A DNA stretch of 64,000 nucleotides from Aquimonas sp964586455 (GCA_964586455.1 CAZPHV010000010.1:39428-103427), one strand, 5' to 3'. Counted from the first letter of the stretch, positions 33,627 through 43,052 are shown. The notes: generated by a model from the sequence alone, not told the origin. Numbers and translations: made by a program.

Positions 33627-36600
33627 ATGGCTCGCTTCTTCATCGATCGGCCGATCTTTGCCTGGGTGATCGCGATCATCATCATGCTGGCCGGCCTACT
33701 CGCGCTGACCCAGCTGCCGATCTCGCGCTACCCGACCATCGCACCGCCGTCCGTCACCATCAACGCGACCTACCCGGGCGCCTCGGCGCAGGCGGTCGAG
33801 AACTCGGTGACCCAGATCATCGAGCAGTCGATGACCGGCCTCGATGGCCTGGACTACATGTCGGCCACCAGCGATTCCAACGGCAGCGTCAGTGTCACCC
33901 TGACCTTCGCCACCGGCACCGACCCGGACATCGCCCAGGTGCAGGTGCAGAACAAACTGCAGCTCGCCACTGCACTGCTGCCGCAAATCGTGCAGCAGCA
34001 GGGCATCAGCGTGAGCAAGGCCAGCTCGGGCTTCCTGCAGGTGCTGGCCTTCGTGTCCGAAGACGGCAGCATGGACCGCGGTGACATTTCCGACTACGTC
34101 GCCGCCAATATCGTGGATCCGCTCAGCCGCGTGGCCGGGGTCGGCAGCGTGCAGGTGTTTGGCGGCAAATACGCGATGCGGATCTGGCTTGACCCCGGCA
34201 AGCTCAACAGCTATCAGCTGGTGCCGGCCGATGTGGTCGAGGCGATCCGCGCGCAGAACGCCCAGGTCGCGGTCGGTCAGCTCGGCGGCACGCCGGCCAT
34301 CGATGGCCAGCAGCTCAATGCCACCATCACCGCGCAGGACCGGCTGCAGACGCCCGAGCAGTTCCGCGGCATCGTGCTGCGCAGCGGTGGCGATGGCGCG
34401 GTGCTGAGGCTGGGCGATGTGGCGCGGGTCGAGCTCGGCTCCGACAACTATTCGGTGATCAGTCGCTACAACGGCCTCCCGGCTTCAGGCGTGGCGGTGT
34501 CGCTTGCTACCAACGCCAATGCGCTGGCTACGGCCGACCGCATCGCCGAGCTGATGGAGCGCATGCGCCCGGGCTTTCCCACCGGCCTTGCGGTCAAGAT
34601 CCCGTTCGACACCACTCCCTTCGTGCGGGTCTCGATCAACGAGGTGGTCAAGACCCTGATCGAGGCCGTGATCCTCGTCTTCCTGGTGATCTACCTGTTC
34701 CTGCAGAACTTCCGCGCCACCCTGATTCCGACCATCGCGGTACCGGTGGTGCTGCTGGGTACGCTGGCGATCCTGCTGGCGCTGGGCTTCTCGATCAACA
34801 TGCTGACCATGTTCGCGATGGTGCTGGCGATCGGACTGCTGGTGGACGATGCGATTGTTGTGGTCGAGAACGTCGAGCGGGTCATGAGCGAGGAGGGCCT
34901 GTCGCCGCTGGAGGCTACCCGCAAGTCGATGGATCAGATCACCGGCGCCTTGGTCGGCATCGGTCTGGTGCTGGCAGCGGTGTTCGTGCCGATGGCCTTC
35001 CTGACGGGTTCGACGGGCGTCATCTATCGCCAATTCACCGCCACCATCGTCTCGGCGATGGGCCTGTCTGTTCTGGTGGCGATCATTCTGACCCCGGCGC
35101 TGTGCGCGACCATGCTGAAGCCCCTGAAGAAGGGCGAGCATCACGGCGAGAAGGGTTTCTTCGGCTGGTTCAACCGCAACTTTGAAGCGGGCAACCGCCG
35201 CTACCAGGGCATCGTCGAGCGCATGCTGCGGCGGAGCGGCCGCTTCCTGCTGCTGTACGGCATGCTCGCTGCCGCGATGCTGTTCGTGTTCATGCGCGTG
35301 CCGTCCTCGTTCCTTCCGGACGAGGATCAGGGCGTGATGTTCACCATCGTGCAGACGCCCGTCGGTGCCACCCAGGAGCGCACCCAGAAGGTGATGGAGC
35401 AGGTCGAGCGGCATTATCTGGAGAACGAGGCCGATCACGTCGTATCGACCTTTGCGGTGCAGGGCTTCAGCTTCGCCGGCAGCGGCCAGAACAACGGCAT
35501 GGTCTTCGTCAAGCTGAAGGACTGGGACGAACGCACCAGCGACGAGGCCAGCGTCAATGCGCTGGTCGGGCGCGCGATGGGTGCGTTCAGCCAGATCAAG
35601 GACGCGATGGTGTTCGCACTGGCGCCGCCGCCGGTCACCGAGCTCGGCACCACCGGCGGCTTCAATCTGTACCTGAAGGACAATGCCGGCGCCGGCCATG
35701 CGGCCCTGCTGGCGGCACGCAATCAACTGCTCGGTGCGGCCGCGCAGAGCCCGCTGCTGAGCGGCGTGCGACCCAACGGCCAGGAAGACACGCCGCAGTT
35801 CCGGCTGCAGATCGACACCGAGAAGGCCGCCGCACTCGGCGTGCCGGTGGCCAGCATCAACAACACGCTCAGCGTGGCCTGGGGTGGCCAGTACGTCGAT
35901 GACTTCATCGACCGCGGCCGGGTCAAGCGCGTCTACGTGCAGGCCGACGCGCCGTTCCGGATGGTGCCCGACGACTTTGCCCAGTGGTACACCCGCAATG
36001 CCGAAGGTTCGATGGTCCCGTTCGCGGCTTTCGCAAGTACGCGCTGGGAATACGGCTCGCCGCGGCTGGAGCGCTTCAACGGCGCCTCGGCAATGAACAT
36101 CACCGGCACGCCGGCGCAGGGCGTGAGCTCGGGTGATGCGATGGCCGAGATCGAACGTATCGCGGCGGAACTGCCGCAGGGCTTTGGCATCGAATGGAGC
36201 GGGCAGTCGTACCAGGAGCGCGCAGCCAGCGCGCAGACGCCGATGCTGTATGCGCTGTCGGTGCTGATCGTGTTCCTGTGTCTGGCAGCGCTGTACGAGA
36301 GCTGGTCGATCCCGACCTCGGTGCTGCTGGTGGTGCCGCTGGGCATTCTAGGCACCGTGCTGTTCACCTGGATGCGCGGGCTGGAGCGCGATGTCTATTT
36401 CCAGGTGGGTATGCTCACCACGGTGGGCCTCGCGAGCAAAAACGCAGTGCTGATCATCGAGTTCGCCAAGGCCAATGTGGAGGCCGGCATGGAGCTGGTC
36501 GAAGGCACGCTGGCGGCAGTGCGCGATCGTCTGCGGCCAATTCTGATGACCTCGATCGCATTCGGCTTCGGCGTGTTGCCGCTGGCGCTGGCGACCGGTG

Positions 36601-36740
36601 CGGGCTCGGGCGCGCAGCGCGCGATTGGCACCGGTGTGGTCGGCGGCATGCTGGCCGGCACCTTCCTCGGCATCTTCTTCATTCCGCTGTTCTTCGTGGT
36701 GATCCGCCGCCTGCTGCAGCGCAGCCCGGTGACGGCATGA
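33627..36740 (+). CDS. RND multidrug efflux transporter, inner-membrane subunit
   Basis: A 1037-residue HAE1-family pump, the length of AcrB/MexB. It starts MARFFIDRPIFAWVIAIIIMLAGLLALTQLPISRYPTIAPP, has the TM4 proton-relay aspartates in AIGLLVDDAIVVVENVERVM, the TM10 Lys in VGLASKNAVLIIEFAK, and two large periplasmic loops. Twelve membrane spans are expected. It exports amphipathic drugs, dyes or detergents using proton flux; actual substrates cannot be read. No outer-membrane factor gene follows, so a TolC-like protein encoded elsewhere must complete the pump. Its stop overlaps the tetR start (ATGA). Confidence 0.96.
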   Translation: MARFFIDRPIFAWVIAIIIMLAGLLALTQLPISRYPTIAPPSVTINATYPGASAQAVENSVTQIIEQSMTGLDGLDYMSATSDSNGSVSVTLTFATGTDPDIAQVQVQNKLQLATALLPQIVQQQGISVSKASSGFLQVLAFVSEDGSMDRGDISDYVAANIVDPLSRVAGVGSVQVFGGKYAMRIWLDPGKLNSYQLVPADVVEAIRAQNAQVAVGQLGGTPAIDGQQLNATITAQDRLQTPEQFRGIVLRSGGDGAVLRLGDVARVELGSDNYSVISRYNGLPASGVAVSLATNANALATADRIAELMERMRPGFPTGLAVKIPFDTTPFVRVSINEVVKTLIEAVILVFLVIYLFLQNFRATLIPTIAVPVVLLGTLAILLALGFSINMLTMFAMVLAIGLLVDDAIVVVENVERVMSEEGLSPLEATRKSMDQITGALVGIGLVLAAVFVPMAFLTGSTGVIYRQFTATIVSAMGLSVLVAIILTPALCATMLKPLKKGEHHGEKGFFGWFNRNFEAGNRRYQGIVERMLRRSGRFLLLYGMLAAAMLFVFMRVPSSFLPDEDQGVMFTIVQTPVGATQERTQKVMEQVERHYLENEADHVVSTFAVQGFSFAGSGQNNGMVFVKLKDWDERTSDEASVNALVGRAMGAFSQIKDAMVFALAPPPVTELGTTGGFNLYLKDNAGAGHAALLAARNQLLGAAAQSPLLSGVRPNGQEDTPQFRLQIDTEKAAALGVPVASINNTLSVAWGGQYVDDFIDRGRVKRVYVQADAPFRMVPDDFAQWYTRNAEGSMVPFAAFASTRWEYGSPRLERFNGASAMNITGTPAQGVSSGDAMAEIERIAAELPQGFGIEWSGQSYQERAASAQTPMLYALSVLIVFLCLAALYESWSIPTSVLLVVPLGILGTVLFTWMRGLERDVYFQVGMLTTVGLASKNAVLIIEFAKANVEAGMELVEGTLAAVRDRLRPILMTSIAFGFGVLPLALATGAGSGAQRAIGTGVVGGMLAGTFLGIFFIPLFFVVIRRLLQRSPVTA

Positions 36741-37372
36741 ACACCACCGCCGAGCGCAGCAGCCCCAAAGCGATCGCGCGCGCGGAAGCTCAGCGCGCGC
36801 GCATTCTGGACGCCGCCCGCGCCTGCTTCGCCGAGCGCGGCTTCCACGGCGCCAGCATCGCCAACATCGCCCAGGTCGCCGAGATCAGCCAGGGCCTGAT
36901 CTATCGCTACTTCACCAACAAGGCCGCGATCGTCCACGCCATCATCGACGAGCAGCGCAGTCGCCGCAGCGAAACCCTGGCCGGCATCGCCAGCTGCGAG
37001 GCCCTGGTCGATGTGGTGATGCTCAAGCTGCAGAACTGGCGCGCGCGCAGCGGCGGTCCGGATGGCGACTTCGACCCGGCGCTGTTTCTGGAGATCACCG
37101 CTGAAGCGACTCGCGATGCGGAAGTGGCCGCGGTGCTGGCCGAGCATGAGCGTTCGATCTGGAGTGACTTGAAGGAGCTGATCCGGCGCAGCGCCGAAGC
37201 GCGTGGTCTGAAGCTGACTCCGGGCGATCTGCAGCAACGAACTCTTGTACTGCGCTGTCTGATTGACGGCATGGTGCTGAACTGGGTGCGCGACCCGGCT
37301 ATCGACGCTCAGCAGATGCGCAGTAGTCTGCATGCGGTCTGCGCCCGCCTGTTCACCGATGGGACGGAGTGA
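36737..37372 (+). CDS. TetR-family regulator of the efflux operon
   Basis: A 211-residue regulator with N-terminal helix-turn-helix: RARILDAARACFAERGFHGASIANIAQVAEISQGLIYRYFTNKAAIV. The C-terminal ligand domain (residues 75-205) is unlike characterised AcrR in detail. It is translationally coupled to the pump gene and so made in proportion to it. The probable operator at 32386-32403 would create a negative feedback loop. A distal, same-strand position is less usual than the divergent layout of acrR-acrAB. Confidence 0.93.
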   Translation: MNTTAERSSPKAIARAEAQRARILDAARACFAERGFHGASIANIAQVAEISQGLIYRYFTNKAAIVHAIIDEQRSRRSETLAGIASCEALVDVVMLKLQNWRARSGGPDGDFDPALFLEITAEATRDAEVAAVLAEHERSIWSDLKELIRRSAEARGLKLTPGDLQQRTLVLRCLIDGMVLNWVRDPAIDAQQMRSSLHAVCARLFTDGTE

Positions 37373-37448
37373 TCCAGCACGCATCTGGAGCGACCTCACC
37401 CATCGGCGCGGCGGCGATGCGAGTGCTTTGAGCAGAGCGACCCGACGC

Positions 37449-38267
37449 TCAGCCTGCAGCCACGGCCTCGCTGCGACGCGAAGTGGCGCGGGAAGCGCCC
37501 GCAGGGTCGGACTGCACGCGGTTGCGGCCCTCGGCCTTGGCGGCGTACAGGGCCTTGTCGGCACGCGCCAGCAGCGAGGGTTCGTCGCGGTCGAGTGAGG
37601 CCTCGAAGCTGGCTACGCCGACGCTGATGCGGATCCGCGACTCGGCTTCTACTGCACGCCGAAGGCGCTCGGCGAGGCCGACAGCGTCTCGCAGACCGCT
37701 GGGGGAGATTACGGCGAACTCTTCTCCACCGTAGCGCGCGACCACCGTATCGCTGCGCACCGCGCGCTGCAGCAGCTGGCCGAGTTCGCGCAGCAGGTTA
37801 TCGCCAGCGAGATGGCCCTCGCTGTCGTTGACCTGTTTGAAATGGTCGACATCGATCAGCAGCACCGAAAGCCGGCGCCCCGTCAGTAAGGCCCGTTCGA
37901 AGCCCTCGCGCAGCAGCCGATCGAAGTGGCGACGGTTGGAAACCCCGGTCAAGGCATCGGTATCGGCGAGGTCGCGCAGGGTGCGATTGGCGCTGACCAG
38001 GTCGGCGGTGCGCCGTGCCACGACCTGATCGAGCTCTTCCTGACGGTGGGATCGCAGCCGCTGCAGCAGGCTGCGATGCGCACGCCGCTGCAGCAGCAAC
38101 GCGATCAGGCCGAGCGCGGCCGCGCAGGCGAAACCAGTCCAGAAGCCCGGGTAGTTTGCGGAGGTCTGGCTTGCACGCGCGAGCGCGCTGATCGGGAAGG
38201 GCAGGGCCGATGCCATCAACAGGATTTGAAGTGCGCGCTCGCGTGACACAAATGTCTGCAACTTCAT
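37449..38267 (-). CDS. Membrane diguanylate cyclase (third GGDEF protein)
   Basis: A 272-residue protein: two hydrophobic segments at the N-terminus (ALQILLMASALPFPISALA and WTGFACAAALGLIALLL), a coiled coil (HRQEELDQVVARRTADLVSANRTL), and a GGDEF domain with TDALTGVSNRRHFDRLL, LIDVDHFKQVNDSEGH and ARYGGEEFAVIS. Five residues before GGEEF the sequence is RSDT, not RxxD, so the classic inhibitory site is missing. The C-terminus is a low-complexity Ala/Ser/Arg tail. It converges with the tetR gene. Confidence 0.92.
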   Translation of the reverse strand: MKLQTFVSRERALQILLMASALPFPISALARASQTSANYPGFWTGFACAAALGLIALLLQRRAHRSLLQRLRSHRQEELDQVVARRTADLVSANRTLRDLADTDALTGVSNRRHFDRLLREGFERALLTGRRLSVLLIDVDHFKQVNDSEGHLAGDNLLRELGQLLQRAVRSDTVVARYGGEEFAVISPSGLRDAVGLAERLRRAVEAESRIRISVGVASFEASLDRDEPSLLARADKALYAAKAEGRNRVQSDPAGASRATSRRSEAVAAG

Positions 38268-38350
38268 GCTGCGTCCGTGACGGGCCGCACGGCGGCCTCG
38301 GGCTGTTCGCGATGCTACTCGGGCCAGCCCGGATTGACCATGCGCGAGCT

Positions 38351-38989
38351 TCAGCCCAACAGGTCGGCCTGCATCGGGACTGCAAGCGACTCCCGCACCG
38401 GCCTGAAGCTGCGTCGGTGCGCGGGGCAGGGGCCGAGTCGATTGAGCGCGTCGAAGTGCAGCTTCACCGGATAGCCCTTGTGAGCGGCGAATCCGTAGCC
38501 GGGAAACTGTTTGTCGAGCGCGATCAACATCCGGTCGCGGCTGACCTTGGCCAAGATCGAAGCCGCCCCGATCGCCGGATCGCGCGCGTCGCCCTTGATC
38601 CAGGCTTCGGCCGGGCAGGGCAGGCCGGGCGGGATCACATTGCCATCGAAGCGTGCCAGCTGCGGCCCCGTTGACAGTGCGCAGACGGCGCGGCGCATGC
38701 CTTCCAGGGTGGCGCGGTAGATGTTGAGCTGATCGATCTCAGCGGGCTCGATGATCTCGATCGTGTACGCCGCGGCGCGCGTGATGATCAGCTCGAACAG
38801 GGCCTCGCGACGCTTCTCGCTGAGCTGCTTGGAATCGCCGAGGCCCTGAATCGGACGCGCGGGATCCAGCACCACGGCGGCGACCACCAGCGGGCCGGCC
38901 AGCGGGCCGCGGCCGGCTTCATCGACGCCGGCGATGCCGGGCGTGCGCGCGCTGCAGGGTGGAGCAACTGCCGGCGGTTCAAGCGGCAT
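38351..38989 (-). CDS. rnhB: Ribonuclease HII
   Basis: A 212-residue enzyme removing RNA from RNA-DNA hybrids. Active-site motifs: GIAGVDEAGRGPLAGPLVVAAVVLDP (Asp, Glu), LGDSKQLSEKRREALFELI, then WIKGDARDPAIGAASILAKVSRDRML (Asp) and YGFAAHKGYPVKLHFDAL. It overlaps the end of lpxB by 11 bases and closes the envelope operon. In related genomes dnaE follows directly; here a 13-kb segment intervenes. Confidence 0.96.
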   Translation of the reverse strand: MPLEPPAVAPPCSARTPGIAGVDEAGRGPLAGPLVVAAVVLDPARPIQGLGDSKQLSEKRREALFELIITRAAAYTIEIIEPAEIDQLNIYRATLEGMRRAVCALSTGPQLARFDGNVIPPGLPCPAEAWIKGDARDPAIGAASILAKVSRDRMLIALDKQFPGYGFAAHKGYPVKLHFDALNRLGPCPAHRRSFRPVRESLAVPMQADLLG

Positions 38990-40142
38990 CGATCAACTCC
39001 GCGATCGCGGCGGCGGCGCTGGCGCTGGCATCGCGTTTCAACTCGGCATGAATGCGTGCGAATTCTGCGGTCTGCGCGCGCGCGGCAGCGGGGTCATCGA
39101 GCAGAGCCGCGAGCGCGGCTTCCAGCCGTTCGGGTCGACAGTCGTCCTGCATCAATTCGGGCACCAGAGCGCGCCCAGCCAGAGCATTCGGCAGGCTGAA
39201 CCGGCTCACCTTCAACAGGCCGAAGGTCTTGACGATCCAGTGCGTCAGCGCGCTGATGCGGTAGCCGACCACCATTGGCGTACCGGCGAGCAGCGCCTCG
39301 AGCGCGGCGGTGCCCGAGGCCAGCAGCACGGCATCGGCGGCGCGCAGAGACAACGCGGACTGCCCATCGAGAAGGCGGATGCGCGGCGGGTTCGCGCTGC
39401 TCGCAAGCAGAGCCTCAAAGGCCGCGCGGCAGGCCGAATTCGCCATTGGCGCGATGAGCTGCAGCTGTGGCCGTGTCGTCTGCAGCCTCGCGGCGGTGGC
39501 GATGAAGTCGGCGCCGATGCGGCCGATCTCGCCAAGGCGACTGCCCGGCAGCAGGGCCAACACGGTTGCCTCGCCGTCGATCCCCAGTTTCACACGCGCG
39601 GCGGCGCGCTCGTTCGGCAGTGGGTATTGCTCGGCCAGCGGATGGCCGATGAAGCGCGCATCGACGCCGTACTCGGCATAGATCGGTGGCTCCATCGGAA
39701 ACAGGCAGAGCACGCGGTCGGCGGAAGCGCCGATCTTCGCTGCACGGCGGCGGCGCCAGGCCCAGACCGAGGGGCTTACGTAGTGGACGGTGCGAAGGCC
39801 GGCCTGCTTGAGGCTGCGTTCCAGACCGAGATTGAAGTCCGGTGCGTCGATGCCGATGAACACGTCGGGCCTGAGCTGCAGCAGGCGCGCGCGCAGCTGT
39901 CGGCGAAGCTTGAGCAGGCACGGCAGGTGACGCAGCACTTCGGTCAGGCCCATCACCGCCAGTTCGCCGCAGTCCCACCAGGCTTCGAAGCCTTCGCTGC
40001 GCATGTGCGGTCCGCCGACGCCGACGAAGCGCGCCTGCGGATAGTGCAGGCGCAGGCAGCGGATCAGATCGGCGCCCAGCAGGTCGCCCGAGGCCTCGCC
40101 GGCCACCAGCGCGATGACCGGAGCGGACCGGCCGCTGTCCAT
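38979..40142 (-). CDS. lpxB: Lipid-A-disaccharide synthase
   Basis: A 387-residue GT19 glycosyltransferase condensing UDP-2,3-diacylglucosamine with lipid X. Motifs include IALVAGEASGDLLGADLI at the start, FVGVGGPHMRSEGFEAW, FIGIDAPDFNLGLERSLKQAG, VHYVSPSVWAWRRRRAAKI, LPGSRLGEIGRIG and LASGTAALEALLAGTPMVVGYR. It acts at the inner face of the inner membrane. Its start abuts the lpxA stop (TGATG). Confidence 0.97.
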   Translation of the reverse strand: MDSGRSAPVIALVAGEASGDLLGADLIRCLRLHYPQARFVGVGGPHMRSEGFEAWWDCGELAVMGLTEVLRHLPCLLKLRRQLRARLLQLRPDVFIGIDAPDFNLGLERSLKQAGLRTVHYVSPSVWAWRRRRAAKIGASADRVLCLFPMEPPIYAEYGVDARFIGHPLAEQYPLPNERAAARVKLGIDGEATVLALLPGSRLGEIGRIGADFIATAARLQTTRPQLQLIAPMANSACRAAFEALLASSANPPRIRLLDGQSALSLRAADAVLLASGTAALEALLAGTPMVVGYRISALTHWIVKTFGLLKVSRFSLPNALAGRALVPELMQDDCRPERLEAALAALLDDPAAARAQTAEFARIHAELKRDASASAAAAIAELIDAA

Positions 40143-40915
40143 CAGCGGATCAGGCTGCGCGTGCTGCCGTCAATGAAGTCGAGCAGCTGTTTGAGGTCGT
40201 CCGAGTTCGCGGCCTCATCGGCGATCTTCGCGCGCGCCTCGGCCAGTGGCAGGCCGGCCATGTAGAGCGTGCGGTAGCCACGCTTGATCGCGGCGATTCG
40301 TTCGGCACTGAAGCCGCGCCGTTTCAAACCTTCGGCATTGATGCCGCGCGGCTGTGCGTATTCGCCGGCCACCATCACGAAGGGCGGCACGTCGCGATTG
40401 ACCGACGCACCCATCGCGGTAAACGCGTGGTCACCGACCTTGCAGAACTGGTGGATCAGGCTGAAGCCGCCGAGGATCACCTGGTTGCCGATGTGCACGT
40501 GTCCGGCCATCGAGGCGGCGTTGGCAAAGGTGTTCTGGTGGCCGATCCGGCAGTCGTGGGCGATGTGCACGTAGGCCATGATCCAGTTGTCGTCGCCGAT
40601 CGAGGTGATGCCGCCATCGTCGGCGGTGCCGCGATTGATGGTGACGAATTCGCGGATGGTGTTGCGGTCGCCGATCACCAGCTCGCAGTGCTCGCCGTGG
40701 AACTTCTTGTCCTGCGGATCACCGCCGACGGCCGCAAAGCTGTGGATGCGGTTGTCGCGGCCGATGCGGGTGGGGCCGTGGATCACCACATGCGAGTCGA
40801 TGCGCGTGCCGGCGCCGATCTCGACGGCTTCACCGATCACACAGAAGGGGCCGATCTCGACCCCTTCGCCGAGCTTCGCACCCGTGTGGATGTCGGCGCT
40901 CGGGTGGATGCTCAT
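40142..40915 (-). CDS. lpxA: UDP-N-acetylglucosamine acyltransferase
   Basis: A 257-residue left-handed beta-helix enzyme, first step of lipid A synthesis. Hexapeptide repeats run from IHPSADIHTGAKLGEGVEIGPFCVIG onward; the catalytic His is in YVHIAHDCRIGHQ and the substrate stretch NRGTADDGGITSIGDDNW is conserved. The ATG at 40915 overlaps the fabZ stop (ATGA); the longer frame is an artefact. Confidence 0.97.
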   Translation of the reverse strand: MSIHPSADIHTGAKLGEGVEIGPFCVIGEAVEIGAGTRIDSHVVIHGPTRIGRDNRIHSFAAVGGDPQDKKFHGEHCELVIGDRNTIREFVTINRGTADDGGITSIGDDNWIMAYVHIAHDCRIGHQNTFANAASMAGHVHIGNQVILGGFSLIHQFCKVGDHAFTAMGASVNRDVPPFVMVAGEYAQPRGINAEGLKRRGFSAERIAAIKRGYRTLYMAGLPLAEARAKIADEAANSDDLKQLLDFIDGSTRSLIR

Positions 40916-41379
40916 GCTGCGCGCTCCGCGCAGAGGATCTCGCAGCAGGCGACCTCGCGACCGTCGACGGTCGCGATGCATTCGTATTGGCCCATGCCCA
41001 GGCGCATGCGCTTTTGCACCGACTCCAGCACCAGTTGGTCGCCCGGCACGACCGTGCGGGCGAAGCGGGCCTTGTCGACTTTGACCAGATAGAAGATCGG
41101 TTCTTCACCTTCGGGCTTGGGCGGCTCGGACAGCTGGGTCAGAAGGCCTGAAGCCTGAGCCAGCGCTTCGATCACGAGTACGCCCGGCATCACCGGATGG
41201 CCCGGAAAGTGACCCTGGAAGAAGGGTTCGTTGATGCTGACGTTCTTGATCGCGCGAATGCGCTTGCGCGGTTCCAGCTCGATCACCCGATCGACCAGAA
41301 GAAAAGGATAGCGGTGCGGCAGGATGCCCATGATCCGGGTCACGTCGACCGGAAGTTCGGGCAAGTAAGGCTCGTTCAT
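40912..41379 (-). CDS. fabZ: 3-hydroxyacyl-[ACP] dehydratase FabZ
   Basis: A 155-residue hot-dog fold dehydratase of fatty-acid elongation. It shows IMGILPHRYPFLLVDRV, NVSINEPFFQGHFPGHPVMPGVLVIEALAQASG (catalytic His and Glu) and KVDKARFARTVVPGDQL. The ATG at 41379 overlaps the lpxD stop. The position between lpxD and lpxA is the conserved one and balances fatty acid and lipid A supply. Confidence 0.97.
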   Translation of the reverse strand: MNEPYLPELPVDVTRIMGILPHRYPFLLVDRVIELEPRKRIRAIKNVSINEPFFQGHFPGHPVMPGVLVIEALAQASGLLTQLSEPPKPEGEEPIFYLVKVDKARFARTVVPGDQLVLESVQKRMRLGMGQYECIATVDGREVACCEILCAERAA

Positions 41380-42443
41380 GAGCTCGATGGGTCCTTGTCG
41401 TTGTTGTTGTTCTCGTCCGTTCCACTGCCCTTGCCCTCGCGCAGCACGCGGCGGGCGAGCTGATCGAGCTGGCGGAAACGGGCAGCATTGCGTCGCCACT
41501 GCCGGCTTTCCTGCAGAGGGACGCCTGAAGAGTACTGCCCCGGCTGCTCGATCGAGCTCGTCACCAACGAGCGCGCGGTCAGTGTCACTTTGTCGCAGAT
41601 CGTGAGGTGACCCACGATGCCCACGCCGCCTCCGATCAGGCAGTAGCTGCCGATTTTCGCCGATCCGGCGATCGCGGCGCACCCTGCCACCGCCGTATGG
41701 TCGCCGATGACCACGTTGTGGCCGACCTGCACGAGGTTGTCGATGCGCACGTCCACGCCGAGTCGGGTGTCTTCCAGTGCGCCGCGGTCGATGCAGGTGT
41801 TGGCGCCGATCTCGCAGTCGTCGCCGATCTCGACGCCGCCCAGCTGCGGCACCTTGATCCAGTGGCCGGATTTCATCGCCAGGCCGAAGCCGTCCGCGCC
41901 CAGCACGGCGCCCGGGTGGATCCGCACCCGCTGGCCTAATCTCACCCGGGTCACCAGGGTCACGCGCGCCACCAGCACGCAGCCCGCACCGATGCTGCAG
42001 TCGTCGCCGATCACACAGCCCGGGCCCAGCACGGCGCCTGCTCCGATCCGCGTGCGCGCGCCGACGCTGCAGTGCGGGCCAATGCAGGCGGTCGGGTCGA
42101 CCTCGGCCTGCGCATCGATGACGGCGCTGGAATGCACGCCCGTGATCGCCTCGCTGGCTGCCTCGAACAGGGCCGCGATCTCGGCGAATGCAGTGTAGGG
42201 ATCGCGCGCGACAAGCACGGGGCAGGGCGCCTCCGCCGCGTGCTCTGAGCGCAGCACGACTGCGCCCGCACGAGTACCGCGCAGCTCGCGCCGATAGGCG
42301 GTGTTTGCGAGAAAGCCCAATTGGTTTGCGCCCGCACCGGCCAACGTGGCGACGCCTTCGATGCGGGTATCGGCGGCTCCGTTCAGTTCAAGCTCGAAGC
42401 GCTGCGCCAGTTCGCCCAGCGTAAATGCAGGCTCCCGCCTCAC
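41376..42443 (-). CDS. lpxD: UDP-3-O-acylglucosamine N-acyltransferase
   Basis: A 355-residue enzyme adding the second acyl chain in lipid A synthesis. An N-terminal uridine-binding domain (FTLGELAQRFELELNGAADTRIEGVATLAGAGANQLGFLAN) is followed by a hexapeptide helix with GADGFGLAMKSGHWIKVPQLGGVEIGDDCEIGANTCIDRGAL and the catalytic His in NLVQVGHNVVIGDH. The C-terminal helix is followed by an odd hydrophilic tail (DENNNNDKDPSSS). It starts at a GTG overlapping the skp stop. Confidence 0.96.
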   Translation of the reverse strand: MRREPAFTLGELAQRFELELNGAADTRIEGVATLAGAGANQLGFLANTAYRRELRGTRAGAVVLRSEHAAEAPCPVLVARDPYTAFAEIAALFEAASEAITGVHSSAVIDAQAEVDPTACIGPHCSVGARTRIGAGAVLGPGCVIGDDCSIGAGCVLVARVTLVTRVRLGQRVRIHPGAVLGADGFGLAMKSGHWIKVPQLGGVEIGDDCEIGANTCIDRGALEDTRLGVDVRIDNLVQVGHNVVIGDHTAVAGCAAIAGSAKIGSYCLIGGGVGIVGHLTICDKVTLTARSLVTSSIEQPGQYSSGVPLQESRQWRRNAARFRQLDQLARRVLREGKGSGTDENNNNDKDPSSS

Positions 42444-43018
42444 GGCTCGTTTTCCAAGCGGCGCTCGCGCTCGAGCAGATCAAGCACGCGATCGGTGATG
42501 TCGACACGTCCGGAGACGTAGAGCGCACCGCTGGACACCACCAGGTCCAAGTCGTTGGCGCGAGCGTACTGCGCGATGGCCTCATTGAGCACAGGCCAGG
42601 CGCGCTGCACTTCCTGTTCGCTGCGGCTTTCGAGTTCGCCGCGCAGACGCTCGCGAGTGCGCTCGACCGAGCGTCGCAGGGGCTCCAGCTCGGCGCGCAG
42701 GGCTGTCGCTTGATCGGCTTCAGCTGTGCGCAGCCGGGCCTGTAGCGCGCTGACGCGCTGCTCGTCCTCGCGCAGCAGTGCGATCGAGGCATCGAACTCA
42801 CGCTGCAGGCGCGCTCGCGCCTCGCTCACCTGCGGTGAGTCATCGATCAACCGCTTCATGTCGACGTAGGCGATGCGGGTTACCGCAGTCTGCTGCGCCA
42901 TCGTCATCGCGGGCGCGAAAGCCCCGACTGCGAACAGACTCAGCAGCAGCAAGCGGCAGCAGTGCCCACGCGCGCCCGCGGCATCGGAGAGCCTGTAGAC
43001 GCGCGGGCGTCGGAGCAT
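42440..43018 (-). CDS. skp: Periplasmic chaperone Skp/OmpH
   Basis: A 192-residue protein. The ATG at 43018 gives a signal peptide (LLLLSLFAVGAFAPAMTMAQQ) and the mature OmpH domain: IAYVDMKRLIDDSPQVSEARARLQREFD, a long charged helix pair (ALRAELEPLRRSVERTRERLRGELESRSEQEVQ) and a terminal strand (YARANDLDLVVSSGALYVSGRVDITDRVL). It carries unfolded outer-membrane proteins to BamA, encoded just upstream. Confidence 0.92.
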   Translation of the reverse strand: MLRRPRVYRLSDAAGARGHCCRLLLLSLFAVGAFAPAMTMAQQTAVTRIAYVDMKRLIDDSPQVSEARARLQREFDASIALLREDEQRVSALQARLRTAEADQATALRAELEPLRRSVERTRERLRGELESRSEQEVQRAWPVLNEAIAQYARANDLDLVVSSGALYVSGRVDITDRVLDLLERERRLENEP

Positions 43019-43052
43019 CGGCGGAAGTTCCGGCAGGTTTCCAGTGCCGTGA

